Positions 1-7,781 of a stretch of DNA of 64,000 nucleotides are shown here, piece after piece (the stretch's first letter is position 1; every line of letters starts with the position of its first letter). Under the pieces are notes generated by a model, which was given only the letters and a program-made list of their open reading frames with translations, was not told the origin of the DNA and ran no database searches. Origin of the DNA: Thalassotalea sp. 273M-4 (GTDB taxonomy: Bacteria > Pseudomonadota > Gammaproteobacteria > Enterobacterales > Alteromonadaceae); NCBI RefSeq assembly GCF_041410465.1, contig NZ_CP166961.1, forward strand, positions 1,488,001-1,552,000. Direction: 5' to 3'. The position numbers and the translations under genes are program-made.

Positions 1-1
1 G

Positions 2-412
2 ATGGCACAAGCGAAACAAGCGCTTGCACCTTATGGCGATAAAGCACCATTGCTTATCGCGGTTACTGTCTTAACCAGCATGTCGGAAGATGATTTGGCT
101 GAATTAGGCATTACCATTAGCCCAGAGCAACAGGTTAAAAAACTTGCGACGTTGGCACAACAAGCCGGTTTGGATGGGGTGGTGTGTTCGGCGCAAGAAG
201 CTGAGATGCTTAAAACAACCCTAGGCAAAGACTTCAAACTCGTGACCCCAGGTATTCGTCCTGTTGGGGCGTCGGTGGACGACCAAAAACGCATAATGAC
301 GCCACCACAAGCGATAGACTTAGGCGTTGATTACTTGGTCATAGGTCGTCCTATTACCAAGGCAGAAGACCCTCATGCAGTGCTTCAAGAGATTAACCGT
401 TCAATCGCTTAA
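2..412 (+). CDS. pyrF: Orotidine 5'-phosphate decarboxylase, C-terminal part (cut by window edge)
   Basis: This enzyme decarboxylates OMP to UMP, the last step of de novo pyrimidine synthesis, in the cytoplasm. The visible part is about 137 residues, the C-terminal half of a TIM barrel that is usually about 230-245 residues. The TVLTSM segment, the TPGIRP phosphate-binding loop and the C-terminal [10 protein letters not shown] motif are all present and identify PyrF. The reading frame is open to the first base, so the true start lies left of the window; the first Met seen here is internal. A strong terminator follows 30 bases after the stop, so pyrF ends its transcript here. Confidence 0.95.
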   Translation: MAQAKQALAPYGDKAPLLIAVTVLTSMSEDDLAELGITISPEQQVKKLATLAQQAGLDGVVCSAQEAEMLKTTLGKDFKLVTPGIRPVGASVDDQKRIMTPPQAIDLGVDYLVIGRPITKAEDPHAVLQEINRSIA

Positions 413-440
413 TTAAGCTTAAATTTTCGTAGTTTTTAAA

Positions 441-474
441 AAAGGCTTTGTGGTAGTGCTACAAAGCCTTTTTT
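441..474 (+). terminator. Rho-independent terminator of pyrF
   Basis: An 11-bp perfect stem (aaaggctttgt / acaaagccttt) with a 9-base loop is followed by a T run. It lies just after the pyrF stop. Confidence 0.9.
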
Positions 475-538
475 CTGCACTCGTTGCCTAAGTTAGCGAT
501 CCTATATTTTTCGCTTACCACGGGGTTCCAACCCGAAG

Positions 539-1303
539 CTATTTTTTCATCGACAACTCTTCTCGATGAGCATACACCGTATACGTAGTGTGACTAAAAC
601 TTGATGACCAGTTTTTAAGAATTTCCATTGCTTTATCTTTATCTTTCATGTGTTCACCAAGCGCGGTGGCGAAAGGCTTTTCTGGCGGTGTCATATCGGC
701 GTAGCTTTCATAAGGAAAGACTAAAATTAGGTTCTCGTCTCCGCCAATTTCCCAACTCCAAGACCAAGAAAAAGGCCAATTCATCGCTTTGGCATTATCA
801 CTGATCGCTTTTTTATACTTTCTTATCTCGCTTCCTTTACCAGGGATCGGGGTCATTCGGTTGACGCCAAAGTAGTTATATTTTTTGGTGTCATCCCATT
901 TGCTGTTTTCAAAATCAAGTCGGTTGTAAGTATGTTGATAGCTTTGGACAAACTTATCGACATTTTTCATCCAATGCTTACCCACTTCTTTATCATCACC
1001 CCATTGTTTATATGCATCTACGTCGTTCCATGCGGTACAACATGAACGAATAACATAGTAGTTGAGATTTTTACCAATAACTGGGGTATAAGTGTGCCAT
1101 TGACGGGTATCGCCTTGTTGTTTACGAAACGTTAGATGTTTTTTGAGCGCGGCTTCAAATTGCTCTGATTGCCCTGCGTTAGGGACAACAATCCAGCTAT
1201 CTGCTAATGATTTAGGCTTGGCATCTTCGGCAAAGGAGATCCCGCTTAGGCAGAATAAAGCGAGGACACTGGTCAGGAAAATTTGGATAAATAGTTGTTT
1301 CAT
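539..1303 (-). CDS. Secreted protein of unknown function
   Basis: A 254-residue protein with a clear N-terminal signal peptide (basic MK start, hydrophobic core, SFAED cleavage region near residue 25), so it is probably periplasmic or exported. The rest is soluble and rich in Trp and Lys. It seems to hold two halves with a similar layout (residues about 36-110 and 140-225, each beginning with a short beta-like stretch and containing a Tyr/Trp-rich strand), which could be a duplicated ferredoxin-like (dimeric alpha/beta barrel) fold; that is inference. The start has an aagga ribosome-binding site. Convergent with pyrF. I do not recognise a specific family. Confidence 0.75.
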   Translation of the reverse strand: MKQLFIQIFLTSVLALFCLSGISFAEDAKPKSLADSWIVVPNAGQSEQFEAALKKHLTFRKQQGDTRQWHTYTPVIGKNLNYYVIRSCCTAWNDVDAYKQWGDDKEVGKHWMKNVDKFVQSYQHTYNRLDFENSKWDDTKKYNYFGVNRMTPIPGKGSEIRKYKKAISDNAKAMNWPFSWSWSWEIGGDENLILVFPYESYADMTPPEKPFATALGEHMKDKDKAMEILKNWSSSFSHTTYTVYAHREELSMKK

Positions 1304-1453
1304 GGTTTGATCCTTTAAAAGTAATTGTTTATAGAGCTAATATCTCGAGATCACGAGTGTTGTACGCTCATAAATACAAAAGAACACTCTTGCATATTGT
1401 TAAAACATATACTGCAAAGACTACTTTAATTGTGATTTAAAATTTGTTTATGA

Positions 1454-1606
1454 AAGGGTGCAAGAAGGCCCTATATTGATGGATTCGTTCGTTTAAAAGA
1501 TAGCAAAGAAACCTATATTGTGCCTTTAATACCAGAATACTTAATCGCTTTAGTGGCAAATACTTTAGTCGAAAAACCGTGTTGGAAGCTGCTTTGTAAA
1601 AAATAA
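1454..1606 (+). pseudogene. Possible gene remnant, 50 open codons without start
   Basis: The frame is open for 50 codons after a TGA and ends in TAA. It encodes a protein-like string containing YIDGFVRLKDSKETYIV and YLIALVANTLVEKP, but has no ATG or well placed alternative start and no ribosome-binding site. Composition is more protein-like than random AT-rich spacer. It may be the 3' remnant of a deleted gene. Family unknown. Confidence 0.25.
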
Positions 1607-1620
1607 AGAAGGTTGAAAAA

Positions 1621-1695
1621 GCAAAAAAAAACCACCTTATAAAGGTGGCTATAAAGTCAGGGAGGAAAATATTACGTTAACTGAAATATCAGATG
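1621..1695 (+). repeat. Hairpin/RBS repeat, copy 1 (most divergent)
   Basis: An A-tract is followed by CCACCTT-ata-AAGGTGG (stem 1632-1638 / 1642-1648), then TCAGGGAGGAAAA and a GTTAAC hexamer. Same order of elements as the copies at 1991 and 2214, but with no start codon after the ribosome-binding-like AGGGAGGA. Confidence 0.6.
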
Positions 1696-1990
1696 CCATA
1701 TTTTTGATAAAGTTCAATCAAATTTTAATTTATTATAAAAGTTTTCAGACATCTTTTTATTGTTCATTTTTGAACTGTGCTCACACTGCAGGTTCTGGCT
1801 AAAAACACTTTACAATGAAGAAACTTCTAAAAGCAGACTAAACCAAGAAATACCGTACAAAGAACATATTGGGGTCAGTAAGATGTAAACCTTAGAAGGC
1901 GTTGTTGTATCGATTGTTAATCTTAATAATTTGGTTACTATAAAAGTCAAAAAAATCTGAACGTCAGGGTACAAAGTTGGTGAAAAATAG

Positions 1991-2110
1991 TTAAAAAAAA
2001 GCCACCTAAGCTAGGTGGCCAAAAAACAGTATTTCAGGGAAGAAAACTATGAAAGTTAACGATATGGATTATACCGATACAGAAATGCTTTACCGTTAAT
2101 AAATTGTAAA
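1991..2110 (+). repeat. Hairpin/RBS repeat, copy 2 (with intact mini-ORF)
   Basis: A8 tract, then GCCACCTA / TAGGTGGC stem (2001-2008 / 2012-2019), then CAGTATTTCAGGGA-GAAAACT, an ATG and GTTAACGAT. Matches the copy at 2214 over more than 60 bases. Read on the minus strand, the stem followed by the T run is a terminator shape; read on the plus strand, it is a hairpin leader followed by an SD-like site. Confidence 0.75.
2049..2099 (+). CDS. Putative 16-residue peptide ORF inside repeat copy 2
   Basis: ATG with an SD-like aggga-aga nine bases upstream opens a 16-codon ORF (MKVNDMDYTDTEMLYR) ending in TAA. Only this copy of the three repeats keeps the ATG; the copy at 2214 has a base change that removes it, and copy 1 lacks it. 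It may be a real micro-peptide, a leader peptide or simply chance. No homologue is known to me. Confidence 0.2.
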   Translation: MKVNDMDYTDTEMLYR

Positions 2111-2213
2111 GTTATGCAAAACCTTGTTGGGGAAAATATGTTAATGGGGTTTTCTGGTGCGTAAGGTTAGGCGATATAAGTCGGTTGTTTTAAGTCGGTT
2201 TAAAAATAATTAG

Positions 2214-2335
2214 GCAAAAAAAAGCCACCTAATGTAGGTGGCCTAAACAGTATTTCAGGGAGGAAAACTAAAAAGTTAACGATGACAATGATACCCTAAC
2301 GACCTAAAATTACCGTTACTGAAGTGTAATTTTGG
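2214..2335 (+). repeat. Hairpin/RBS repeat, copy 3
   Basis: A-tract, GCCACCTA-atg-TAGGTGGC stem (2224-2231 / 2235-2242), then CAGTATTTCAGGGAGGAAAA, CTA in place of an ATG, and AGTTAACGAT. The similarity to copy 2 continues in patches (ATACC, TTACCGTTA, GTAA) to about 2330. Spacing from copy 2 is 223 bases. Confidence 0.75.
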
Positions 2336-2656
2336 CCATTAATTTGTAGCAAGATGCAGGGTAAAAGGAAAAGTTCATCAACCACATGTCGGCCAACTCA
2401 AGTTCAGCACCGCTCATATTCTCAAGGCTCATAAGTCTGCAAAGAGCTTAATAACATTCATTAACAAAGGCACTAGAACAGCTAGAATCATATTTATATC
2501 AGCCGTTTTAATATAGCGTTTAGTCAATGCTCAAAGAGATCAGGCTACAACATTTACCCTTTAATCATAAAGTTTAAAAAAAAATGCTGGTCAGACTAGT
2601 CAAGGTTTGGTTAAAATGGGTATGGCAAATCATTGAAACAAAAGGAATTTAAGTAA

Positions 2657-2968
2657 ATGACTGTGACCATTGAACGTTGTGAAAACTATAGTAAGTTTGA
2701 CCATTTACGTATTGATCCCTGTACAAAAATTATTAAAGAGCAAAAAACTCAGATAGCAGGGTTTAAAGCATTACTTCAAACTTGGCAATTTGAGGGCATT
2801 ACCGCCCAAAGCTTTATCTTTGTTAGTCGCGAAATTAGCATGTTATCTGAGGAAGAAATTAAAGCGATTGTGATGGCTTGTCCAAGCTTTATGAAAGGGT
2901 CGGAGATCACCATCTCAGAAATCGACAACGACTATACTTTTGTTAATTTTAATTTCTTGGTGAAATAA
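2657..2968 (+). CDS. Hypothetical protein, 103 residues
   Basis: A small soluble protein with no signal peptide or membrane segment. The ATG is preceded by aaagga at a suitable distance. It has three scattered Cys and an acidic, Glu-rich middle (MLSEEEIKAIV). The C-terminal half alternates polar and hydrophobic residues as in beta strands. I do not recognise the family. It stands alone after the repeat-rich stretch and 99 bases before the GDCCVxC gene in the same direction; the two could be cotranscribed. Confidence 0.65.
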   Translation: MTVTIERCENYSKFDHLRIDPCTKIIKEQKTQIAGFKALLQTWQFEGITAQSFIFVSREISMLSEEEIKAIVMACPSFMKGSEITISEIDNDYTFVNFNFLVK

Positions 2969-3067
2969 CAACACTGGCTTTTAAAACACACTAGCCACTC
3001 TAGCTACTAGTGCTTGCTCTGCTTAACCTACTCAGCTAATACACTGTCGAATATTTAAAGAGGCTAT

Positions 3068-3283
3068 ATGCAAGTTGAATTGGAATCTCAAATCACCTGC
3101 CCCGAATGTGGGTTTAGTAAGGTCGAAACCATGCCAACAAATGCTTGCCAATGTTATTACCAATGCCAAAAGTGCCATATCCTGTTAAGGCCATTACGTG
3201 GTGATTGTTGTGTCTTTTGCTCTTTCGGTTCAATAAAATGTCCACCTATTCAGCTTGGTAATAACTGCTGTTTAGAGTCTTAA
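3068..3283 (+). CDS. GDCCVxC domain-containing small Cys-rich protein
   Basis: A 71-residue protein with an N-terminal zinc-ribbon-like CPECG, further CxC/CxxC pairs in the middle, and the signature GDCCVFCSFGSIKCPPIQ near residues 49-66. This matches the small family called GDCCVxC domain-containing (seleno)proteins; some members have selenocysteine in the motif, but here all motif positions are ordinary TGT/TGC Cys codons. The family is often seen near metal or mercury genes; none is adjacent here. Fourteen of the 71 residues are Cys, suggesting metal binding or thiol redox chemistry; the actual role is unknown. A gagg site precedes the ATG. Confidence 0.8.
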   Translation: MQVELESQITCPECGFSKVETMPTNACQCYYQCQKCHILLRPLRGDCCVFCSFGSIKCPPIQLGNNCCLES

Positions 3284-3415
3284 GAGATAAATATTCTTTA
3301 AACAGTGTTAACGATAATCAATATGAAAAATTTAAGGGCGCTAAAACGAGTTAAGCTGAGAAGTCAGCGATTAAAGGATCAGTAAAGCTGATTATAGACA
3401 GCTTGTATGTTGCTT

Positions 3416-3436
3416 AAGGAGAAAGGAGAAAGGAGA
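3416..3436 (+). repeat. Triple tandem AAGGAGA at the ribosome-binding site
   Basis: Three exact head-to-tail copies of the 7-mer AAGGAGA end six bases before a TTG start. Every unit contains a full Shine-Dalgarno core, so the gene has three stacked ribosome-binding sites. Copy number could change by slippage. Confidence 0.8.
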
Positions 3437-3441
3437 ACATT

Positions 3442-3912
3442 TTGCAAATACGAAGATTTAACATATCTGATTGTCAACCTTTGTGGCAACTGCATTTTCA
3501 AACAATCAGACAATATTGCATAAAAGACTATTCATTGGCGCAAGTGAAAGCATGGGCTCCTTGTCAATATCAGCCCAATCAATGGCAACAAAAGTTGCAA
3601 AGTCTAAACCCCTTTGTTGTTACCATTAACGAAAATATCGCCGCGTATGCCGACCTTCAAGATGATGGTTACATCGACCATTTTTACTGCGCGACAGAGT
3701 ACATCGGTCAGGGCGTAGGCGGCCATCTAATGCGCCATATCATCGCTTTGGCTCAATCCAGAAAAATGAATAGGCTGTATTCCCAGGTAAGCTTGTCCGC
3801 AAAGCCGTTTTTTGCACACTTTGACTTTAACGTTGTGAAGTCGCAAACCGTTAACGTCCGTGGTGTCAGCTTACAAAATTTTGTAATGGAACGAATCATT
3901 TTACCCATTTAG
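3442..3912 (+). CDS. GNAT-family N-acetyltransferase
   Basis: A 156-residue protein of the Gcn5-related acetyltransferase fold, which moves an acetyl group from acetyl-CoA to an amine; the substrate is unknown. The N-terminal IRRF..D motif, the central YIDHFYCATEYIGQGVGGHLM segment (the pyrophosphate-binding Q/RxxGxG/A loop) and the C-terminal ...AKPFFAHFDFNVV beta-bulge region are typical of YafP-like members. TTG is taken as the start because it gives the usual MQIRRF N-terminus and lies right after the strong triple ribosome-binding site. It is monocistronic, with about 320 bases of spacer after it. Confidence 0.85.
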   Translation: MQIRRFNISDCQPLWQLHFQTIRQYCIKDYSLAQVKAWAPCQYQPNQWQQKLQSLNPFVVTINENIAAYADLQDDGYIDHFYCATEYIGQGVGGHLMRHIIALAQSRKMNRLYSQVSLSAKPFFAHFDFNVVKSQTVNVRGVSLQNFVMERIILPI

Positions 3913-4233
3913 CTGTTGTCATGATGAGCTATTTGAAACTTGTCGTTAATCTCCTTTAATAAACAGCCTTGTCAATGGTGATGACCAATTTAGAGTATTT
4001 AAGTGATATGGTGCGATAGCTGACCATTTCAACTGGTTAATTTTTCGCTAACTGTTATTTTATTTTCTAGATAAATCGTTACCTTGAGTAAGAAAGATAA
4101 ATTAAACCATCAATTGATTGCCCAAGTAGGGTAAAAACCATTAAAATTGCGCCTTTATACATACTGTACAATACTCAGTGCTATTGATTAGTAATGACTG
4201 CGATACCTTAATCAATTAGAGGAATACTCAATC
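3913..4233 (+). other. Intergenic spacer before the YfcC-type transporter
   Basis: About 320 AT-rich bases with no ORF, clear terminator or repeat. It must hold the promoter of the transporter gene, but I see no convincing -35/-10 pair. A gagga ribosome-binding site is at its right end. Confidence 0.5.
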
Positions 4234-5700
4234 GTGAATGCATCCCCGAAAAAAACGTTTCAAATGCCCACCGTTTATACAATATTGTTTTCCATTATTG
4301 TGATGGTGGCGGCACTTACCTGGATTTTGCCCGCCGGTAAATACAACTATGTGGTAGAAGGCACAGATCAAATTGTTCTCGCCCAAGATGTGAAAGATTA
4401 TTCAGGTGATGGGCGATTATTACCTGTTCCAAATACGTTTACCGAGTTGCAACAATCACCTCAAGGGGTTATTGAAGTGCTAAAAGCGCCTATCCAAGGT
4501 TTTCACAAAGCCGTTGATATTTCGCTATTTATTTTGATTATCGGGGGGTTTTTAGCGGTAACAATGGCAACAGGGGCGTTGGATGCTGGTGTTGTCGCTA
4601 TTGTCAAAGCGTTTGAAGGCAAAGAACAATTAATGATCCCAGTACTTATCACGTTATTTGCTCTAGGTGGCTCTACTTTTGGTTTAGCCGAAGAAACCGT
4701 TGCTTTTTGGGCGGTTATCTTACCGGTGATGACCGCCGCTGGTTACGATAGAATGGTGACTGCAGGGGTTATCTTACTGGGGTCGGGTATTGGTGTTTTA
4801 TCGTCAACGGTTAATCCATTTGCAACGGGTATTGCCTCTGGTTTTGCTGGCCTTTCTATTGGCGAGGGTATTGGTCTTCGTCTAATTCAATTGGTTATAC
4901 TAATTACCATCACATCCATTTTTGTCATGCGCTATGCGGCTAAAATCAAAGCGGATAAAAATAAATCGGTTCTTGCAGATATTACCTTTAACGACGAGTT
5001 TTCGCATGTAAACGACAACGTGAGTGAATTTACTGGTAAGCAAAAGCTGACCATGAGTATCTTTGCAGGTACATTCTTATTAATGATTTATGGGGTTATT
5101 CCATGGTCAGATTTAGGGGTGAATGCGGTACCAACCCTTGGTTGGTGGTTTGATGAATTATCAACGCTGTTTTTTACATCGGCTATTTTGATTGGCCTAT
5201 TAAACCGTATGGGTGAAAGAGACTTTGTCGGCACTTTCTTAGAAGGGGCGAAAGACTTAATGGGTGTGGCCCTTGTTGTTGCCGTTGCCCGCGGCATTTT
5301 TGTGATCATGGATAATGGTATGATCATCGATACCATTTTGAACTGGGCAGAAGGCATGGTTGGCGGTTTATCAAGCGGGGTATTTGTGGTGGTCGCGTAT
5401 TTGGTTCATATCGTACTCAGCTTCTTTATATCGTCTACCTCTGGTTTAGCGACGGTTTCAATGCCATTAATGGCACCACTTGCAGATTTTTCTGGCGTAG
5501 GTCGTGATTTAATGATCACGGCGTATCAGTCGGCCAGTGGGATTATTAACTTATTTGCTCCAACGGCGGCGCATTTGGTTGCCGGCTTAGCGTTGGCGAA
5601 AATTCCATACGGTCGTTTCATTAAGTGGGTTATGCCATTTATTGCGATCATCTTTGTGGTAACCATCATTGTGCTGTATTTGGCGGCCATGTTTGGTTAA
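4234..5700 (+). CDS. YfcC family membrane transporter
   Basis: A 488-residue inner-membrane protein with about 12 hydrophobic segments. The MPTVYTILFSIIVMVAALTWILPAG N-terminus and the later SSTSGLATVSMPLMAPLAD region are typical of the YfcC family, once described as C4-dicarboxylate anaerobic carriers and by others as basic amino-acid or short-peptide-related transporters; the substrate here is not known. The start is GTG with a gagga site 10 bases upstream; no better ATG is in frame near it. A strong terminator follows, so it is a single-gene transcript. Length and topology look complete. Confidence 0.85.
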   Translation: MNASPKKTFQMPTVYTILFSIIVMVAALTWILPAGKYNYVVEGTDQIVLAQDVKDYSGDGRLLPVPNTFTELQQSPQGVIEVLKAPIQGFHKAVDISLFILIIGGFLAVTMATGALDAGVVAIVKAFEGKEQLMIPVLITLFALGGSTFGLAEETVAFWAVILPVMTAAGYDRMVTAGVILLGSGIGVLSSTVNPFATGIASGFAGLSIGEGIGLRLIQLVILITITSIFVMRYAAKIKADKNKSVLADITFNDEFSHVNDNVSEFTGKQKLTMSIFAGTFLLMIYGVIPWSDLGVNAVPTLGWWFDELSTLFFTSAILIGLLNRMGERDFVGTFLEGAKDLMGVALVVAVARGIFVIMDNGMIIDTILNWAEGMVGGLSSGVFVVVAYLVHIVLSFFISSTSGLATVSMPLMAPLADFSGVGRDLMITAYQSASGIINLFAPTAAHLVAGLALAKIPYGRFIKWVMPFIAIIFVVTIIVLYLAAMFG

Positions 5701-5726
5701 CCTCTTTAAGCACCATTAAATTCGTT

Positions 5727-5758
5727 AGCCATAAGCTTTAAGCTTATGGCTTTTTTTA
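5727..5758 (+). terminator. Rho-independent terminator of the YfcC-type gene
   Basis: Stem agccataagctt (5727-5738) pairs with aagcttatggct (5740-5751), followed by seven T. Confidence 0.9.
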
Positions 5759-5876
5759 TTGCCGTCGTATATCGACAGTTCTACTCTTTGTAAGGGTCTA
5801 AAAACCTTTATATTCTCGCTGAGTGAGCAAAGACTTAGTGGGATTGGTATAATAAGGCTTTAGGTATCATTAGGTT

Positions 5877-6218
5877 ATGCGTAAATCAGATAAAAAACTG
5901 GATAATCAACTTCGTTTCGTCTTAACCCAAGTGTGTGAAACGGCACTAAAAGATATTGAGGGTTTTTTGTGGTTGACGCATGTGGTGAATTATTCAAACT
6001 TTCCAAACAGTTTAAAAATTGTCTGTGTATTTGATACCAATGAGAGCTTAGATTGTTATCTGTTATCCGATGATAATAATCAGTTGCAGTCATTAATACA
6101 GTCAGAGCTTCAGCATTTAAATATAATGGTGAAACATATTAAGAATCATGTTTTATTTGATAGCGAAGAAAATTGCGATAAACATCATAATGGCAATTGG
6201 GCGAAAAGACTTGGTTAA
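5877..6218 (+). CDS. Conserved hypothetical protein of Alteromonadales
   Basis: A 113-residue soluble protein. The pattern DNQLRFVLTQVCETAL..IEGFLWLTHVV.Y..FPNSLKIVCVFDT is one I have seen conserved in Shewanella- and Colwellia-type genomes, with a C-terminal FD.EE.C..HH.G.W..RL motif. No catalytic motif is evident and the function is unknown. A minus-strand ORF covers much of the same bases, but this frame has the conserved protein. No strong ribosome-binding site precedes the ATG. Confidence 0.75.
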   Translation: MRKSDKKLDNQLRFVLTQVCETALKDIEGFLWLTHVVNYSNFPNSLKIVCVFDTNESLDCYLLSDDNNQLQSLIQSELQHLNIMVKHIKNHVLFDSEENCDKHHNGNWAKRLG

Positions 6219-6350
6219 CAGCAAGCAGTTATTGCCTAAATGAGCTTGGTTTAAACCTTCTTTCTATCTCAAACAAACCACTTCATTTTATTTGACCTTT
6301 TTCTGCCTCTTATCGTTGTCTCTATTGATTTGATTTCCTATGCTGTAATT

Positions 6351-6380
6351 AGCTTAACTTAGCTTAACTTAGCTTAGCTT
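6351..6380 (+). repeat. 10-bp tandem repeat AGCTTAACTT, three units
   Basis: Two exact copies of AGCTTAACTT and a third, AGCTTAGCTT, lie about 80 bases before the SIMPL gene. Each unit is close to one turn of the DNA helix. Confidence 0.7.
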
Positions 6381-6460
6381 TGGTTTTTATTAACTTGGTA
6401 TTTATCTTGTCGGTACGAACCTTAGCTTATTCTTTACTTTCATGGTAAAGGGAGGGGAGT

Positions 6461-7180
6461 GTGCAAAAAAGTAATCAGAGTTCGGCGTTTATTTTAGGGG
6501 CCTTTGTCGCTTTGGGTTTTACCCTACTAGGCTATTTACTGGCAAATGCAGCAATTGAATTTAAACAATATGAGCGCAGTGTCACTGTAAAAGGTTTATC
6601 GGAGCGCGATTATCCTGCCGATATTGTTATTTGGCCAATACAGTTTATTACCGCGGGGAATGATCTTGAATCCTTGTATGAGGGCATAGAAAACAATACC
6701 GACAATATCGTCGCTTTCCTAGTCTTAAATGGCATTAATAATGACGAAATCACCTTTGCATCTCCGGCTATTAGCGACAAATTAGCTCAACAATACAACA
6801 ACAATGTAAGCAATGAGTTTCGTTATTCAGCCTCGCAAACGGTGACCGTTTATTCAAAAAATATTGATATCGTGCGCTCCGTAATGGGCAAACTTTCAGA
6901 GCTTGGCAAACAAGGAATTGTGTTTACTGGCGAAGATTATCGTTCTCAAATAGAATATTTATTTACTCGTTTGAACGAGATCAAACCTGAGATGGTCGAA
7001 GAGGCGACAAGACAAGCTAGGGAAGTCGCGCAAAAATTTGCAACAGATTCCCAAAGTCAGCTTGGTAAAATTAAACGCGCCTCACAAGGCCAATTTAGCA
7101 TTAGTCATCGTGATAAAAATAATCCACATATTAAGAAAATACGAGTGGTTTCAACGGTTGAATATTACCTTTCTGACTAA
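6461..7180 (+). CDS. SIMPL domain-containing (DUF541) periplasmic protein
   Basis: A 239-residue protein with an N-terminal membrane anchor or uncleaved signal (residues about 9-30) followed by a SIMPL domain: SVTVKGLSERDYPADIVIWPIQF at the start, the central ASPAISDKLAQQY stretch and the C-terminal VVSTVEYYL strand. SIMPL proteins are periplasmic; the E. coli relative YggE is linked to oxidative-stress physiology, but the biochemical role is not firmly known. The GTG start has a gggagggg site a few bases upstream. Appears to be a single gene. Confidence 0.85.
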   Translation: MQKSNQSSAFILGAFVALGFTLLGYLLANAAIEFKQYERSVTVKGLSERDYPADIVIWPIQFITAGNDLESLYEGIENNTDNIVAFLVLNGINNDEITFASPAISDKLAQQYNNNVSNEFRYSASQTVTVYSKNIDIVRSVMGKLSELGKQGIVFTGEDYRSQIEYLFTRLNEIKPEMVEEATRQAREVAQKFATDSQSQLGKIKRASQGQFSISHRDKNNPHIKKIRVVSTVEYYLSD

Positions 7181-7234
7181 ATACGGGGGCGCATGGTATC
7201 AAGATAAGCGGGGCTATGTATTTAAGTTGATGAA

Positions 7235-7558
7235 CTAAAATATCGTCCCTTGCTGTTCAGCGCAGTCAAGACAGAGTTCATCGTCTAACATATGCCCCAT
7301 AAGGTTTAACGTGTTGCATTTTTTGCAAGTGGTAAAAAATCGAGGGTTAGCCAACACGCTGTCAATGGCCAGGTCAATGTCCTCTTCAGGTGAGTTTGGG
7401 GCTAATGTTTTTACCAACTTGGTATCGGTTTTTGGGGAATGGGGCAGTGGCCAATCTATGATGGTGGCGTAAATCAGCACGTTGGTATCAGATTTCTCAA
7501 CATGGATGTAGTTGTTCACTAAACTTTGTATGTAAGGGGTTCTTTTTAAGGTTTTCAT
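7235..7558 (-). CDS. Small protein with C-terminal CxxC...CxxC motif
   Basis: A 107-residue protein. The N-terminal two-thirds is mixed; the end has CKKCNTLNLMGHMLDDELCLDC, a pair of CxxC motifs 15 residues apart that looks like a small zinc ribbon. No signal peptide. It resembles uncharacterised proteins seen in Alteromonadales. It converges with the SIMPL gene, with 54 bases between stops. The function is not known. Confidence 0.7.
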   Translation of the reverse strand: MKTLKRTPYIQSLVNNYIHVEKSDTNVLIYATIIDWPLPHSPKTDTKLVKTLAPNSPEEDIDLAIDSVLANPRFFTTCKKCNTLNLMGHMLDDELCLDCAEQQGTIF

Positions 7559-7781
7559 CTCACCACCTCAAATGTATTGCTGGCATTCACTTATCAATAC
7601 TTGTTCCTTTACCTTATTAAAAGTTTAACTTATTTAATTCAAAATATTTTTATTTTTCTTTTGTTTTTTCATTAAAATGTTACATAAATCATGGTATTAA
7701 GTTTATATGTTAGGTGTCTTTAGCTAAGGTTAAAGGTGCTTTTCGCCATTTTTGTTGGCCTAATTAGGATTTAAATTTGCC

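Larger units (their letters stand above)
1304..2656. other. 1.35-kb gene-poor stretch with three hairpin/RBS repeats and gene debris
   Basis: No ORF above about 50 codons of convincing quality occurs here. The stretch holds three copies of a hairpin plus ribosome-binding-site repeat (near 1621, 1991 and 2214), a possible 50-codon remnant without a start codon (1454-1606), a 16-codon ORF (2049-2099) and a 38-codon minus-strand ORF (2316-2432). It reads like decayed or regulatory sequence rather than a missed ordinary gene. Confidence 0.7.

Noticed and set aside
1883..1960. Frame with TLEGVVVSIVNLNN..VTIKVKK, loosely like ribosomal protein S17
   Set aside because: An ATG is followed at once by TAA and the frame soon meets TGA; the resemblance covers only about 20 residues and is probably chance.
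2316..2432. 38-codon minus-strand ORF (MSLENMSGAELELADMWLM...)
   Set aside because: No ribosome-binding site, overlaps the tail of repeat copy 3 and no family is recognised; kept only as part of the gene-poor stretch.
5875..6093. 72-codon minus-strand ORF over the hypothetical gene at 5877
   Set aside because: The plus-strand frame has a conserved protein pattern over its full length; the minus frame is its shadow.
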